A stretch of DNA of 64,000 nt from the NCBI RefSeq assembly GCF_001613085.1, contig NZ_BDBR01000016.1, positions 62,001 to 126,000 on the forward strand, in the 5' to 3' direction. Under the pieces are notes generated by a model that did no database searches, was not told the origin of the DNA, and saw only the letters and a list, made by a program, of their open reading frames with translations. Position 1 is the stretch's first letter. Each line of letters opens with the position of its first letter. Both the position numbers and the translations under genes were made by a program. This stretch comes from Nocardia salmonicida NBRC 13393 (lineage in GTDB: Bacteria > Actinomycetota > Actinomycetes > Mycobacteriales > Mycobacteriaceae). Of the stretch, positions 33,142-41,066 are shown in pieces.

Positions 33142-33152
33142 CTTAGATTAAG
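33142..33152 (+). promoter_or_regulatory. CTTAGATTAAG palindrome between MarR gene and lipoprotein gene
   Basis: CTTA-GAT-TAAG, an A/T-rich perfect palindrome in an otherwise GC-rich genome, 46 nt before the MarR start and 50 nt from the divergent ATG. A MarR operator is plausible; the flanks TAA ... GTTA add partial symmetry. Confidence 0.4.
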
Positions 33153-33197
33153 GTCGTTATGATCGTCAAGAGATTTACGAAGTGATGGGCGGATACC

Positions 33198-33656
33198 ATG
33201 CAACGCATGACGTCCATGTCCGCCGCCGAGAGGCTCGGCACGTATATCAAGCGCGCCGAGCAAGCCCTGATCGCGACGAAGACGGCCGCGCTCAAACCCG
33301 CCGGGCTGACCGTCGCGCAGTACAGCGCGCTACTGCACCTCGCGGAGAACCCTGGTATCTCGGCCGCGGCCCTTGCCCGGCTGGCCGGCGTCACCCCACC
33401 GACCATGAACACTGTCCTGACCAACCTCCAGGAGCGCGGCCTGGTGGACCGGACCCCGCACGAGTGGCACAAGAACGTGCTGGAAACCCGCCTCACCGAG
33501 GAGGGGCGGGCGGTGATGAACGACGCCGACGTCCGCGCGATCGCGGTGGAGCGCGCCTTGGCCGAGCGATTCACCGCGACCGAACTGGCCGCGGTGCAGG
33601 AGCTGCTCACCCGCGGCGCGCAGGCGCTCGACGAGATCCGCGACAACCTGGCATAA
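33198..33656 (+). CDS. MarR-family transcriptional regulator
   Basis: 152 residues with the MarR winged helix: LTVAQYSALLHLAENPGISA, then AALARLAGVTPPTMNTVLTN as recognition HTH and LETRLTEEGRAVMNDAD as wing. In-frame ATGs at 33207 and 33216 are alternative starts; GGGCGGA stands 7 nt before the first. It is divergent from the SMP-30-like lipoprotein gene and probably controls it and itself. The stop is followed immediately by an A-run and the terminator of the convergent SRPBCC gene. Confidence 0.88.
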   Translation: MQRMTSMSAAERLGTYIKRAEQALIATKTAALKPAGLTVAQYSALLHLAENPGISAAALARLAGVTPPTMNTVLTNLQERGLVDRTPHEWHKNVLETRLTEEGRAVMNDADVRAIAVERALAERFTATELAAVQELLTRGAQALDEIRDNLA

Positions 33657-33660
33657 AAAA

Positions 33661-33688
33661 GAGCCCGCCGGATGATTCCGGCGGGCTC
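33661..33688 (-). terminator. Intrinsic terminator of the SRPBCC gene
   Basis: Twelve-bp perfect stem GAGCCCGCCGGA / TCCGGCGGGCTC with TGAT loop. On the minus strand it is followed by T6 (33655-33660), the classic form, and starts 16 nt after the SRPBCC stop. It may also stop the MarR transcript. Confidence 0.85.
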
Positions 33689-33703
33689 ACGCGATATTCG
33701 AGG

Positions 33704-34156
33704 TCAGCGCTCGGCGGCGACCTTCACCTTGCTCAGCGTCTCCCGCATACCCGAGACCAGATCGGCCTCGAACTTCTCCTCGCCGCCCATGGCGACCTTG
33801 ATCGTTCCCCGCAACCAGCCGGGCAGACCCTTGGCGTCGACGGTGCGCGTCTCGACGACGCGGGTGCCGGTGGCGGTCGGCTCGAGCTCGTAGGCCCAGA
33901 CCGTGCGGTTCTCGTTCATCCGGAACGCCAGCGCCTTGTTGGGTTCGAAGCGCACGATGCGCGAGGTGGTCGGGTAGACCTTCCAGCCGACCTTGTTGAT
34001 GTTGACGGTGAACGCGCCGTCGCGAACGCCACCGACCGCGACCATCTTCAGCGTCGTGGGGCTGAGTTCGGGCATGCGGCGCAGGTCCGCGAGCACCGAC
34101 CAGACCTTTTCCGGCGATGCGGCGATGTCGATGCTGGCTTCGAGAGTGTTCGGCAA
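33704..34156 (-). CDS. SRPBCC (START-like) family protein
   Basis: 150 residues with the polyketide-cyclase/START pattern: N-terminal IDIAASPEKVWSVLADLRRM, central VWAYELEPTATGTRVVETRT and a final helix FEADLVSGMRETLSKVK. These proteins hold a hydrophobic ligand in a helix-grip fold; no ligand can be named. The ATG at 34156 follows GGAGGC about 8 nt upstream. It is the last intact gene before a decayed stretch. Confidence 0.85.
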   Translation of the reverse strand: MPNTLEASIDIAASPEKVWSVLADLRRMPELSPTTLKMVAVGGVRDGAFTVNINKVGWKVYPTTSRIVRFEPNKALAFRMNENRTVWAYELEPTATGTRVVETRTVDAKGLPGWLRGTIKVAMGGEEKFEADLVSGMRETLSKVKVAAER

Positions 34157-34249
34157 CGGTGCCTCCGGGGTATGCGTGACGGGCTGTCACGCTCAGCATA
34201 GGCACCGTGACCTCGGTCGACCTCCGCCCATGGTCGGATTTCTTGCAGG

Positions 34250-34848
34250 CTGCGCCGAACGCTGGTCAAAATGATTGCGCCCGAATATGTTTCGACAGAA
34301 GTCACGTGGCCCGGCTTACCGGGCAGCAACCCGCCCGTCGACCGCGGGGCGCTCCGGCCGACGACGCCGCCGGGCGGCGCGAGCAGTACGCCGGTGTAGA
34401 TCCCGACGATGGACCCGAGCGCGGGAAGACCGCTGACGTGGAGCGGCGTCAACCGTGGGCCGCGCGGCAGCGCGACGAACGCGGTGAAGGCCGAGCCCGC
34501 CGCGTCCACCACGAACACGGCCTGCCGGCCGGAAGCGCCCTCGACAAGCTGCGCGATCACCCCCACGCCGAGGAACGCCAGGTCCGATATCGAAGCCGTC
34601 GACCGCCAGGTCGCCCGTATGCCGATCCTCGCGCCCGGACTCGGCGCCGATATCACCACAGGGGCGGACAAGGCCGTCACTGCCAGGCCCCCGACGGTCA
34701 CCGGGCGTCGTCCCCTGCGGTGCGACAGTGGGCCGGTGATCAGAAACCCTGCGCCGTAGGCGAGCTCGAAAGCAGTTGTTGTCCAGATCGCCGCGTCCCG
34801 GCAGGTACCCCACGCCGCGGCCGGGTCGCCGAGTATCGGCAGCGTCAC
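34250..34848 (-). pseudogene. Decayed MFS transporter remnant
   Basis: Minus-strand translation from ATG 34848 begins like an MFS efflux protein (MTLPILGDPAAAWG, WTTTAFELAYGAGFLITGPL, RRGRRPVTVGGLAVTAL) and later shows FLGVGVIAQLVEG and RQAVFVVDAAGSAFTAFVAL, which belong further along the fold. The helices between are missing and after about residue 140 the sequence loses transporter character. With only ~180 of the usual ~400 residues and no coherent end, I call it a pseudogene. The 3' limit is approximate. Confidence 0.6.
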
Positions 34849-34934
34849 GTAGGGCTTCCTGGCGACGAGAATCCCTCCGGCACAGATTGTTGCGACTGTT
34901 CTTCCCGTCGGCGCCCACCTCCGTTTCCATCACT

Positions 34935-35102
34935 TCAGTAGTCGGCGCCGAAGTCGGGCAAGCCCGGCTCGAACAGATCGAACGTGTCGACCCGCGATCC
35001 GGTGTCCTCCGTCGCGAGGGTTTCGATGAAAGTGTTTGCGGTAGAGCGGGATCGGCTGAGTTCGCCCCGTGAGCAAGCATCGAGGTGTAGCAGAGTCGTC
35101 AT
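34935..35102 (-). pseudogene. N-terminal fragment of an FMN-dependent NADH-azoreductase
   Basis: 55 codons: MTTLLHLDACSRGELSRSRS, then FIETLATEDTGSRVDTFDLF and EPGLPDFGADY, followed by TGA. This matches the first ~55 residues of AzoR-type flavoproteins (FMN-binding loop with SxRGExSxSR), which are about 200 residues long. No continuation is seen in any frame between here and the MFS remnant, so it is a truncated relic. Confidence 0.65.
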
Positions 35103-35543
35103 GGGGACAGGAGTACCGAGCCCAGCGGCTGCCGACAATGATTTGTCGCACCCTGACGGTTACTTCCCGGTTCGACGGATGCGAGAACGACGCATCGGTA
35201 CACTCACGTTTCACATCGCGGTTGCCCTGGCGCGTCGACGACGAGCAGCGGCTGCTGGACGAGGGAACGACGGTACGGATCGACGCGCGCGGAACGGGAA
35301 CGGTTGCGCGCACTCGGATTCGGCGATGCCGATATTCACGGTCTCGTGCTGCCGACGCCTCGTTCGCGAATCGGCTCATGCCCGGTCCGGGCGCGCCCCG
35401 AGTTCCTTGGTCTTGTGCCCCGTGACAAAAAATTCTAGAAAATTCCTTTAAAACACCCTCGCTTCACATTGTGTCTGGGTATCGTCCGAGATGGCAAATG
35501 GCCAGTGACAACGAAGTCACAAAACATCGACTTGGAGTGACAC
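35103..35543. other. Decayed/intergenic stretch without a supported gene
   Basis: No open frame here has family similarity I can recognise. The plus strand holds a short frame ending ...GFGDADIHGLVLPTP... that may be another relic. The last ~110 nt are A/T-rich for this genome (AAAAAATTCTAGAAAATTCC around 35426-35445) and probably carry the promoter of the 36-residue gene that follows. Confidence 0.4.
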
Positions 35544-35654
35544 ATGCTTTACAACATCACGGATGACAGCAGCGACGGCAACATCCTGACCCTGCTGCTC
35601 GGCCTGCTCACCAGCTCGCTGAGCACCGGTTCGGTGCAGGGCTCGGGCAACTGA
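35544..35654 (+). CDS. 36-residue peptide, unknown function
   Basis: ATG 35544 to TGA gives a 36-residue product beginning MLYNITDDSSDGNILTLLLG and ending SSLSTGSVQGSGN. TTGGAG lies 6 nt before the ATG, and a strong terminator lies 49 nt after the stop, so this looks like a complete miniature gene. The middle (NILTLLLGLLTSSL) is a hydrophobic/amphipathic helix and the tail is Ser/Gly-rich; Asp residues are near the N-terminus. It is too short for a signal peptide with mature part. Possible roles include a membrane-associated peptide or a secreted signal. I do not recognise a family. Confidence 0.6.
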   Translation: MLYNITDDSSDGNILTLLLGLLTSSLSTGSVQGSGN

Positions 35655-35703
35655 GCCGTCTGTAGCCAACTTTCGGCTAACGCGCGGTTGGCCGATTGGG
35701 CAG

Positions 35704-35744
35704 CCGAAGGGCCTGATCCATGACGAGGGGATCAGGCCCTTCGG
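35704..35744 (+). terminator. Strong hairpin after the 36-residue gene
   Basis: Perfect 16-bp stem (CCGAAGGGCCTGATCC and its complement) with a 9-nt loop, followed by TATTGT. The same TATTGT could be the -10 of the TetR gene that starts 8 nt later. Confidence 0.8.
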
Positions 35745-35758
35745 TATTGTCAGCGACA

Positions 35759-36391
35759 ATGTCACAGGATGCGAATACGGGACGAATGTATGCCGGGCAA
35801 CCCGTAGAGGACCGGCAACGCCAGCGGCGTGCGCGTTTTCTGGAGTCAGGCCTTACGGTCTTCGCGCGCGACGGGTACGCAAACAGTTCGGTCGGCGCCA
35901 TCTGTAAGGACGCGGGACTATCGTCTCGGCAGTTCTACGAGGAGTTCACCGGCCGCGAATCTCTGCTGCTGGAGCTGTACGAGCAGATCGACCGACATTC
36001 GCGCGAGGCGGTGGCTTCCGCCCTCGAGGACAAGGCCGAGGCGACCGTGCTCGAGCAGATCGACGCGGCCGTGCGGGCCTACGTCGAGTCGATCGGCACC
36101 GATCCCCGCAAGGCGCGGGTGGCGCTGGTCGAAGTGGTCGGGGCAGGCCCCAAGGTCGAGAAGTTCCGTCTCGAACTGCGTCGCGTGTGGGGGTCACTGC
36201 TGGCCAGTGCCGCCGAAGACGCGGCCATGCACGGCGAAATCCCGCCCGGCGACTACGAACTGCGGGTTCTCGCGGTCATCGGCGCGGTGAACTATGTCGT
36301 CGACGGCTGGAGCGGCAGCGACCCGCGGCCTCCACTCGACGAGGTGATCAAGGTGCTGAGCCGGGTGATCCTTGGCGCGGTCGGGGCTTGA
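35759..36391 (+). CDS. TetR/AcrR-family transcriptional regulator
   Basis: 210 residues. The N-terminal HTH is FLESGLTVFARDGYANSSVG followed by AICKDAGLSSRQFYEEFTGR; the C-terminal ligand domain has ARVALVEVVGAGPKVEKFRL. ATG 35759 has no Shine-Dalgarno sequence but lies 8 nt after TATTGT; an in-frame ATG at 35786 is possible, and one at 35720 would lie in the terminator loop. The stop overlaps the ATG of the hydrolase (TGATG), so they are coupled and the hydrolase is probably its target. The TetR at 63090 is related in the same blocks. Confidence 0.87.
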   Translation: MSQDANTGRMYAGQPVEDRQRQRRARFLESGLTVFARDGYANSSVGAICKDAGLSSRQFYEEFTGRESLLLELYEQIDRHSREAVASALEDKAEATVLEQIDAAVRAYVESIGTDPRKARVALVEVVGAGPKVEKFRLELRRVWGSLLASAAEDAAMHGEIPPGDYELRVLAVIGAVNYVVDGWSGSDPRPPLDEVIKVLSRVILGAVGA

Positions 36392-37260
36392 TGGCCCGGG
36401 TCGAGATCGTCGAGATCCAGGTACCCGACGGCAGCACCCTGCCGGTGCGGCTCATTCCGGCCACCGGCGCCCACCGGCATCCGGTCACCCCGGACGCACC
36501 ACGCGCGGTCGTGGTGATCGTGCCCGGCCTAGCGGTGCCGGGGGAGTTCTACGAGTACTTCGGACACCGGCTGGCCGCCCGCGGATTCGATGTCGCCATC
36601 GGCGAACTGCGTGGTCAGAGTGAGAGCACGCGTCGTCCCGACGCCGAAAGCACCTACGGCTACCACGAACTGGTCTCGGTGGACTTTCCGGCGATGCTGG
36701 CCGCGGTGCGCAACCGGTTCCCGGCCAGCACGCCGTACCTGCTCGGCCACAGCATGGGCGGCCAGCTCGCGTCGATGTACGCGGCCAGGGTGCGCGGCAG
36801 GCTGGGCGGCTTGATCCTGGTCGCTTCCGGGACGCCGTATTTCCGTGGGTATCGCGGTGTCTTCGGGCCGGGCGTGCTGGTGGGCACCGCGGCGGTGGCG
36901 GTCGCGTCGAACCTGGCAGGGTTCTGGCCGGGGGACCTGCTCGGCAAGCGCGCGTACGGCAGACAGTCCAAAGTTCTCATGTCGGATTGGGCCAGGCTGG
37001 CCCGCACCGGGCGCTTCGTGCCCGTCGGCGCCGATATCGACTACGACGAGCGGATGTCGCGGCTGAAGTTTCCGGTCCTGTCGATCACCATCGCCGGTGA
37101 CGATCTGGCCCCGCAGACCTCCGCCGACCACCTGCTCGGCAAGCTGCCCGGCACGCAGGTGACCCGGTGGTTCCAGCCGGAGGCCCTGGGGCACAACGGC
37201 TGGATCACCAATCCGGACTCCACCGTCGACACGGTGGAGAAGTGGCTGCGCGACCGCTGA
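36391..37260 (+). CDS. Alpha/beta hydrolase, lysophospholipase-like
   Basis: 289 residues, monoacylglycerol-lipase/lysophospholipase type. The nucleophile elbow is LLGHSMGGQLASMYAAR, the acid Asp lies in ITIAGDDLAPQTSADHLL and the His in EALGHNGWIT. The oxyanion strand is VVVIVPGLAVPGEFYEYFG. A hydrophobic lid (GVLVGTAAVAVASNLAGFWP) suggests a lipid substrate. Start overlaps the TetR stop by 1 nt. It is convergent with the prolyl oligopeptidase, 3 nt apart. Confidence 0.88.
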   Translation: MARVEIVEIQVPDGSTLPVRLIPATGAHRHPVTPDAPRAVVVIVPGLAVPGEFYEYFGHRLAARGFDVAIGELRGQSESTRRPDAESTYGYHELVSVDFPAMLAAVRNRFPASTPYLLGHSMGGQLASMYAARVRGRLGGLILVASGTPYFRGYRGVFGPGVLVGTAAVAVASNLAGFWPGDLLGKRAYGRQSKVLMSDWARLARTGRFVPVGADIDYDERMSRLKFPVLSITIAGDDLAPQTSADHLLGKLPGTQVTRWFQPEALGHNGWITNPDSTVDTVEKWLRDR

Positions 37261-37263
37261 CCC

Positions 37264-39324
37264 TCAGGCCGAGCGGCGGCCCTCGATCAGCATCTGGATG
37301 AAGAACTCGTAGACCAGCGCGGACAGGTAGGCCGACTGCTTGTTGTCGGCGGCGCCGCCGTGACCGCCCTCGATGTTCTCGTAGTACCAGACGGTGCGAT
37401 CCTGCGACTCCAGGAGCGCGGCCATCTTTCGCGCATGACCGGGATGGACCCGGTCGTCGCGAGTGGAGGTGGCGAGCAGGATCGGTGGGTACTGCTTGCC
37501 GGGGTCGGTGTTCTGATACGGCGAGTACTCGCTGAGGTAGGCCCATTCCTCCGGCTTGTCCGGGTCACCGTATTCGGCGACCCACGACGCACCGGCCAGC
37601 AGCAGGTGATAGCGCTTCATGTCCAGCAGCGGGACCTGGCAGACGATGGCGCCGAACAGTTCCGGGTAGCGGGCGAGCATCACGCCCATCAGCAACCCGC
37701 CGTTGCTGCCGCCGATCGCGCCGAGCCGGTCGGGGGTGGTGATGCCGCGGGCCACGAGGTCGCGGGCGACCGAGGCGAAGTCCTCGAACGCGCGGTGGCG
37801 GTGCTCTTTCAGTGCCGCAGTGTGCCATTCGGGGCCGTACTCGCCGCCACCGCGAATGTTGGTCATCACGTAGGTGCCGCCACGTTCGAGCCAGTTCATG
37901 CCCGCCGAGCCGAGATAGGCGGGGGTCTTGGAGATTTCGAAGCCGCCGTACCCGTTCATGATCGTCGGTCCCGGTGTCCCGCGCCGGTCGCGATGGCGGA
38001 TCACGAAGTAGGGCACCGCGGTTCCGTCGTCGGAGGTGGCGAAGAACTGTTCGGTCTCGATGCCGGTGGCATCGAAGTAGCCGGGCGCCTGCTTCAAGGT
38101 CACCGCGGTTTCACCGATCGCGCTGCTGAGCAGGGTGGTCGGGGTGGTGAAACCGGTGGTGGTGAGCATGAATTCGTCGCCACCCTCCAGCGGGTCCAGG
38201 TTGGCCACCGAGGTGGACGACATGGCGGGGGAATCGGTGAGCGCACTGGCGGCCCAGCCGTCCGGGCCGGGGGTGAGCACGCGGAATCCGGTCTGCACGT
38301 CCTGCAAGGTGGTCAGGATCAGGTGGTTCTCGGTCCATCCCCACGATTCCAGTGAGGTGTGCGGATCCGGTGTGAAGAGGACGTCGAATTCTCTGCCACC
38401 GGCGAGGAAGTCGTTCAGGTCGGTGACCAGCAGACTGCCGGGCGCATAGGTGGTCTGGGCCGGAGTCCACTCGGTCTTCAAGCGCACCAGCAGCCAGTCG
38501 CGGTACCAATCGACATCGGCGTCGGTGGGGGTTTCGATCAGACGCCACGCGCCGTCCTCCAGCAGCGACACCTCACTGTTGAAGAAGTCCGTCGACCGAT
38601 GCAGGTAGTGCCGCTCGTAGCCGGGGTGGCGGTCGTAGCCCGCGCCGATCGAGACATCGCTCGGCTTGCCCTCGTACACCGTTTCGGCGGTGGACAACGC
38701 GGTGCCGCGTCGCCAGCGCTTGGCGATGCGCGGGTAGCCGGAGTCGGTGAGCGATCCGGGTCCGAAATCGGTGCCGAGGTAGACGGTGTCGGCGTCGATC
38801 CAGCCGATTCGCGACTTGGCCTCCGGTAGGTAGAACCCGCCGTCCTCGGGGGCGATGAATTGCCTGGTGGTCAGGTCGAATTCGCGTTCGACGGTGGCGT
38901 CGGCGCCGCCGCGGGACAGATGGATGATGGCGCGTTCCTGCGACGGACGCAGCACGGCCGCGCCCGCCCACACCCAGTTCTCGCCGTCCGCCTCGGCCAG
39001 CGCGTCGACGTCGATCAGCACGTCCCACTCGGGCTCGTCGGTGGCGTAGGACTCGAATGTCGTGCGCCGCCACAGCCCGCGCTGATGCTGCGCGTCACGC
39101 CAGAAGTTGTACAGCCACGGCCCCCGTCGGCCGGGGTAGGCGATCTTGGTGTCGTCGTCGAGCATCGCCAGAACGCGACGCTCCATATCGGCGAATCGGT
39201 CGGTGGCCGCGAACCGCCGCCCCACCACCTCGTTGCGGGCGCGCGCCCAGTCCAGCGCGCCCTCGTCGGTCACGTCCTCGAGCCAAAGATAGGGATCGGT
39301 CACGTTCTGCTCAACGCCGCTCAT
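37264..39324 (-). CDS. Prolyl oligopeptidase family serine peptidase (S9A)
   Basis: 686-residue cytosolic peptidase. The N-terminus DPYLWLEDVTDEGALDWARA is the family signature; a seven-bladed propeller covers about residues 75-400; the C-terminal hydrolase has Ser540 in AIGGSNGGLLMGVMLA, Asp in TSTRDDRVHPGHARK and His in IEGGHGGAADN. It cleaves peptides of fewer than about 30 residues after proline. ATG 39324 is preferred to a GTG two codons upstream because GGGG precedes it. Nothing in the context suggests a specific substrate. Confidence 0.93.
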   Translation of the reverse strand: MSGVEQNVTDPYLWLEDVTDEGALDWARARNEVVGRRFAATDRFADMERRVLAMLDDDTKIAYPGRRGPWLYNFWRDAQHQRGLWRRTTFESYATDEPEWDVLIDVDALAEADGENWVWAGAAVLRPSQERAIIHLSRGGADATVEREFDLTTRQFIAPEDGGFYLPEAKSRIGWIDADTVYLGTDFGPGSLTDSGYPRIAKRWRRGTALSTAETVYEGKPSDVSIGAGYDRHPGYERHYLHRSTDFFNSEVSLLEDGAWRLIETPTDADVDWYRDWLLVRLKTEWTPAQTTYAPGSLLVTDLNDFLAGGREFDVLFTPDPHTSLESWGWTENHLILTTLQDVQTGFRVLTPGPDGWAASALTDSPAMSSTSVANLDPLEGGDEFMLTTTGFTTPTTLLSSAIGETAVTLKQAPGYFDATGIETEQFFATSDDGTAVPYFVIRHRDRRGTPGPTIMNGYGGFEISKTPAYLGSAGMNWLERGGTYVMTNIRGGGEYGPEWHTAALKEHRHRAFEDFASVARDLVARGITTPDRLGAIGGSNGGLLMGVMLARYPELFGAIVCQVPLLDMKRYHLLLAGASWVAEYGDPDKPEEWAYLSEYSPYQNTDPGKQYPPILLATSTRDDRVHPGHARKMAALLESQDRTVWYYENIEGGHGGAADNKQSAYLSALVYEFFIQMLIEGRRSA

Positions 39325-39369
39325 CCCCACATTGTTGCCGATGTGAGGATTCGCATGTCGCGCGAGCCG

Positions 39370-39900
39370 TCACCAGTGGTGGGCGACGTCCACGACTACG
39401 CGGGCCGGGCCGTCGAGGGTGCTCACGCGGAAGGGCAGGCGGGCGCGGACACCCAGGCCGAAGGTGGTCTGGCCTTCGAAGGAGCCGGCGAACGCGGCTT
39501 GGCGGAAGGTCGGGTAGCCGTTCACGCCGACGAGCTCGGTGCGGCTCGGCGGGTTGTAGGTGCTGTTGCCCGCGTTGTCGTAGGCGGGGGCCAGGACGGC
39601 GATCTGCAAGAACGCGCCACCGCGGAGGGGGACAGCGGCGCCGGAGCCGTCCTGGGTGACCGTGCCGACGTAACCGACGCGGTAACCGGCGGTGGGCCCG
39701 GACAGATCGATGACCAGGCGGTCGAAGCACTCGTGGCGGCCCGCGCGGACGTCGGCGACGGTGGCGCCCGAGTAGTTCGATGTCGATTGGTCCTGTGAGC
39801 TCCAGGCGAGACCGCAGTAGGAGGGGGTGGCGGACGCGGGCAGAGTCGACAGCCCGAGGCAGGTCGCGAGGGAGGCGAGGAGGACGAGGACGCGACGCAT
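39370..39900 (-). CDS. Secreted AMIN-like domain protein
   Basis: 176 residues with a Sec signal peptide (MRRVLVLLASLATCLGLSTL, cut near ASA-TPS). The mature part has two Cys (YCGLAW, HECFDRLV) and a beta-rich AMIN-like pattern: CFDRLVIDLSGPTAGYRVGY, GAFLQIAVLAPAYD, YPTFRQAAFAGSFEGQTTFG, FRVSTLDGPARVVVDVAH. AMIN-like domains bind cell-wall polymers in other proteins; function here unknown. It lies 39 nt after the prolyl oligopeptidase start on the same strand. Confidence 0.82.
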   Translation of the reverse strand: MRRVLVLLASLATCLGLSTLPASATPSYCGLAWSSQDQSTSNYSGATVADVRAGRHECFDRLVIDLSGPTAGYRVGYVGTVTQDGSGAAVPLRGGAFLQIAVLAPAYDNAGNSTYNPPSRTELVGVNGYPTFRQAAFAGSFEGQTTFGLGVRARLPFRVSTLDGPARVVVDVAHHW

Positions 39901-40047
39901 GTCGCACCGCCTTTTGGATCACGGGGGCAATGGGTCGGGGACGCAGTACTGACTTATCGACGAATCAGACATCGCGTTAACGTCGGTTCGGCGTCGGATG
40001 CGCCGCGAAACGTACGATCACAGGTCACGAATCAACCGGAGGTGGAT

Positions 40048-41016
40048 GTGTTCCTGTGGGAGCAGCACTGTTGTCTGCCGTTGCGGCCCACGGCCAGGGT
40101 CGCGGAGCTGGCTCGGTACCCGGCGGGGTCGTATCTGTCGGTCAACGTCGGGTACTCGGCGCAGACCAAGGGTGATTCGCTGGCCTTGCTGCGGCAGTTC
40201 CGGGACGAGGCAGCGGCGGATTCGCGGTTCCGGTTGGTCGACCGAGTGGGCGATATCGGTGCGCCCGGGGTGATCTCGTTGGCCTTCGACCTCGAGGATT
40301 CCGGGCCAATCGACGGTGATCTCGACAATGTGGAACTGTTCTACGAGCTCGGCGTTCGCTCGCTGCTGCCCACCTACAACCACGCGAACGCGGCGGGCTG
40401 CGGTTGCCTCGACAGCGACGACACCGGGCTGACCGGATACGGAAAGGACTTGGTGCGCAAGCTCAACGAGGTCGGCATGTTCGCCGACGGCTCGCACTGC
40501 TCGCGCCGCACCGGCCTCGACATCGCCACCCACACCTCGGTTCCGATGATCTACAGCCACTCCAATTTCGCCGCGCTGTGGGACCACCCGCGCAATATCA
40601 CCGACGAGCAGGCACGCGCGTGCGCCGCCACCGGTGGGGTGATCGGCATCAACGGCGTCGGAATCTTCCTCGGCCGCAACGAGCCCGCCGCGCGCGCCGA
40701 GCGGGTCGCGGCGACAGCCGACCACATTCGATACGGCGTCGACCTGGTCGGGATCGACCACATCGGGATCGGGTCGGACTATTCGTTCGACGGTCAAGAG
40801 TTCAACGACGAGATCCGCGACAACCCGGGTGCGTTCTCCGACTCGTACACGAAATGGGGCCCGCTGCAATGGACTCCGCCCGAGGACCTGCTCGGCGAAT
40901 CCGATGTGCCCGGGCTGGACGAGCTCCTCGCGGCCCGTGGTTTCACCCCTGCCGAGCGAGAGGCGATCTTCGGCGGCAACTTCGCCAGGGCCGCGAGCCA
41001 CGTCTGGCGTGAGTGA
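40048..41016 (+). CDS. Membrane-dipeptidase family (M19) protein, variant metal site
   Basis: 322 residues, related to renal dipeptidase. Conserved blocks are AFDLEDSGPI (bridging Glu), GMFADGSHCSRRTG and MIYSHSNFAALWDH (two metal His) and GIDHIGIGSDYSFDG. The N-terminal HxD that binds the first zinc reads EQHCCLPLRP, i.e. His is kept but Asp becomes Cys. GTG 40048 is used because GGAGG ends 5 nt upstream; a GTG at 40042 falls inside the Shine-Dalgarno sequence. It is shorter than the ~370-residue standard. It could hydrolyse a modified dipeptide or lactam, or be less active. Confidence 0.85.
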   Translation: MFLWEQHCCLPLRPTARVAELARYPAGSYLSVNVGYSAQTKGDSLALLRQFRDEAAADSRFRLVDRVGDIGAPGVISLAFDLEDSGPIDGDLDNVELFYELGVRSLLPTYNHANAAGCGCLDSDDTGLTGYGKDLVRKLNEVGMFADGSHCSRRTGLDIATHTSVPMIYSHSNFAALWDHPRNITDEQARACAATGGVIGINGVGIFLGRNEPAARAERVAATADHIRYGVDLVGIDHIGIGSDYSFDGQEFNDEIRDNPGAFSDSYTKWGPLQWTPPEDLLGESDVPGLDELLAARGFTPAEREAIFGGNFARAASHVWRE

Positions 41017-41066
41017 CCTTCGCCCCGCCGGACCGAAAAACTCGGTGCGCGGCGGGGCGTTCGGGT

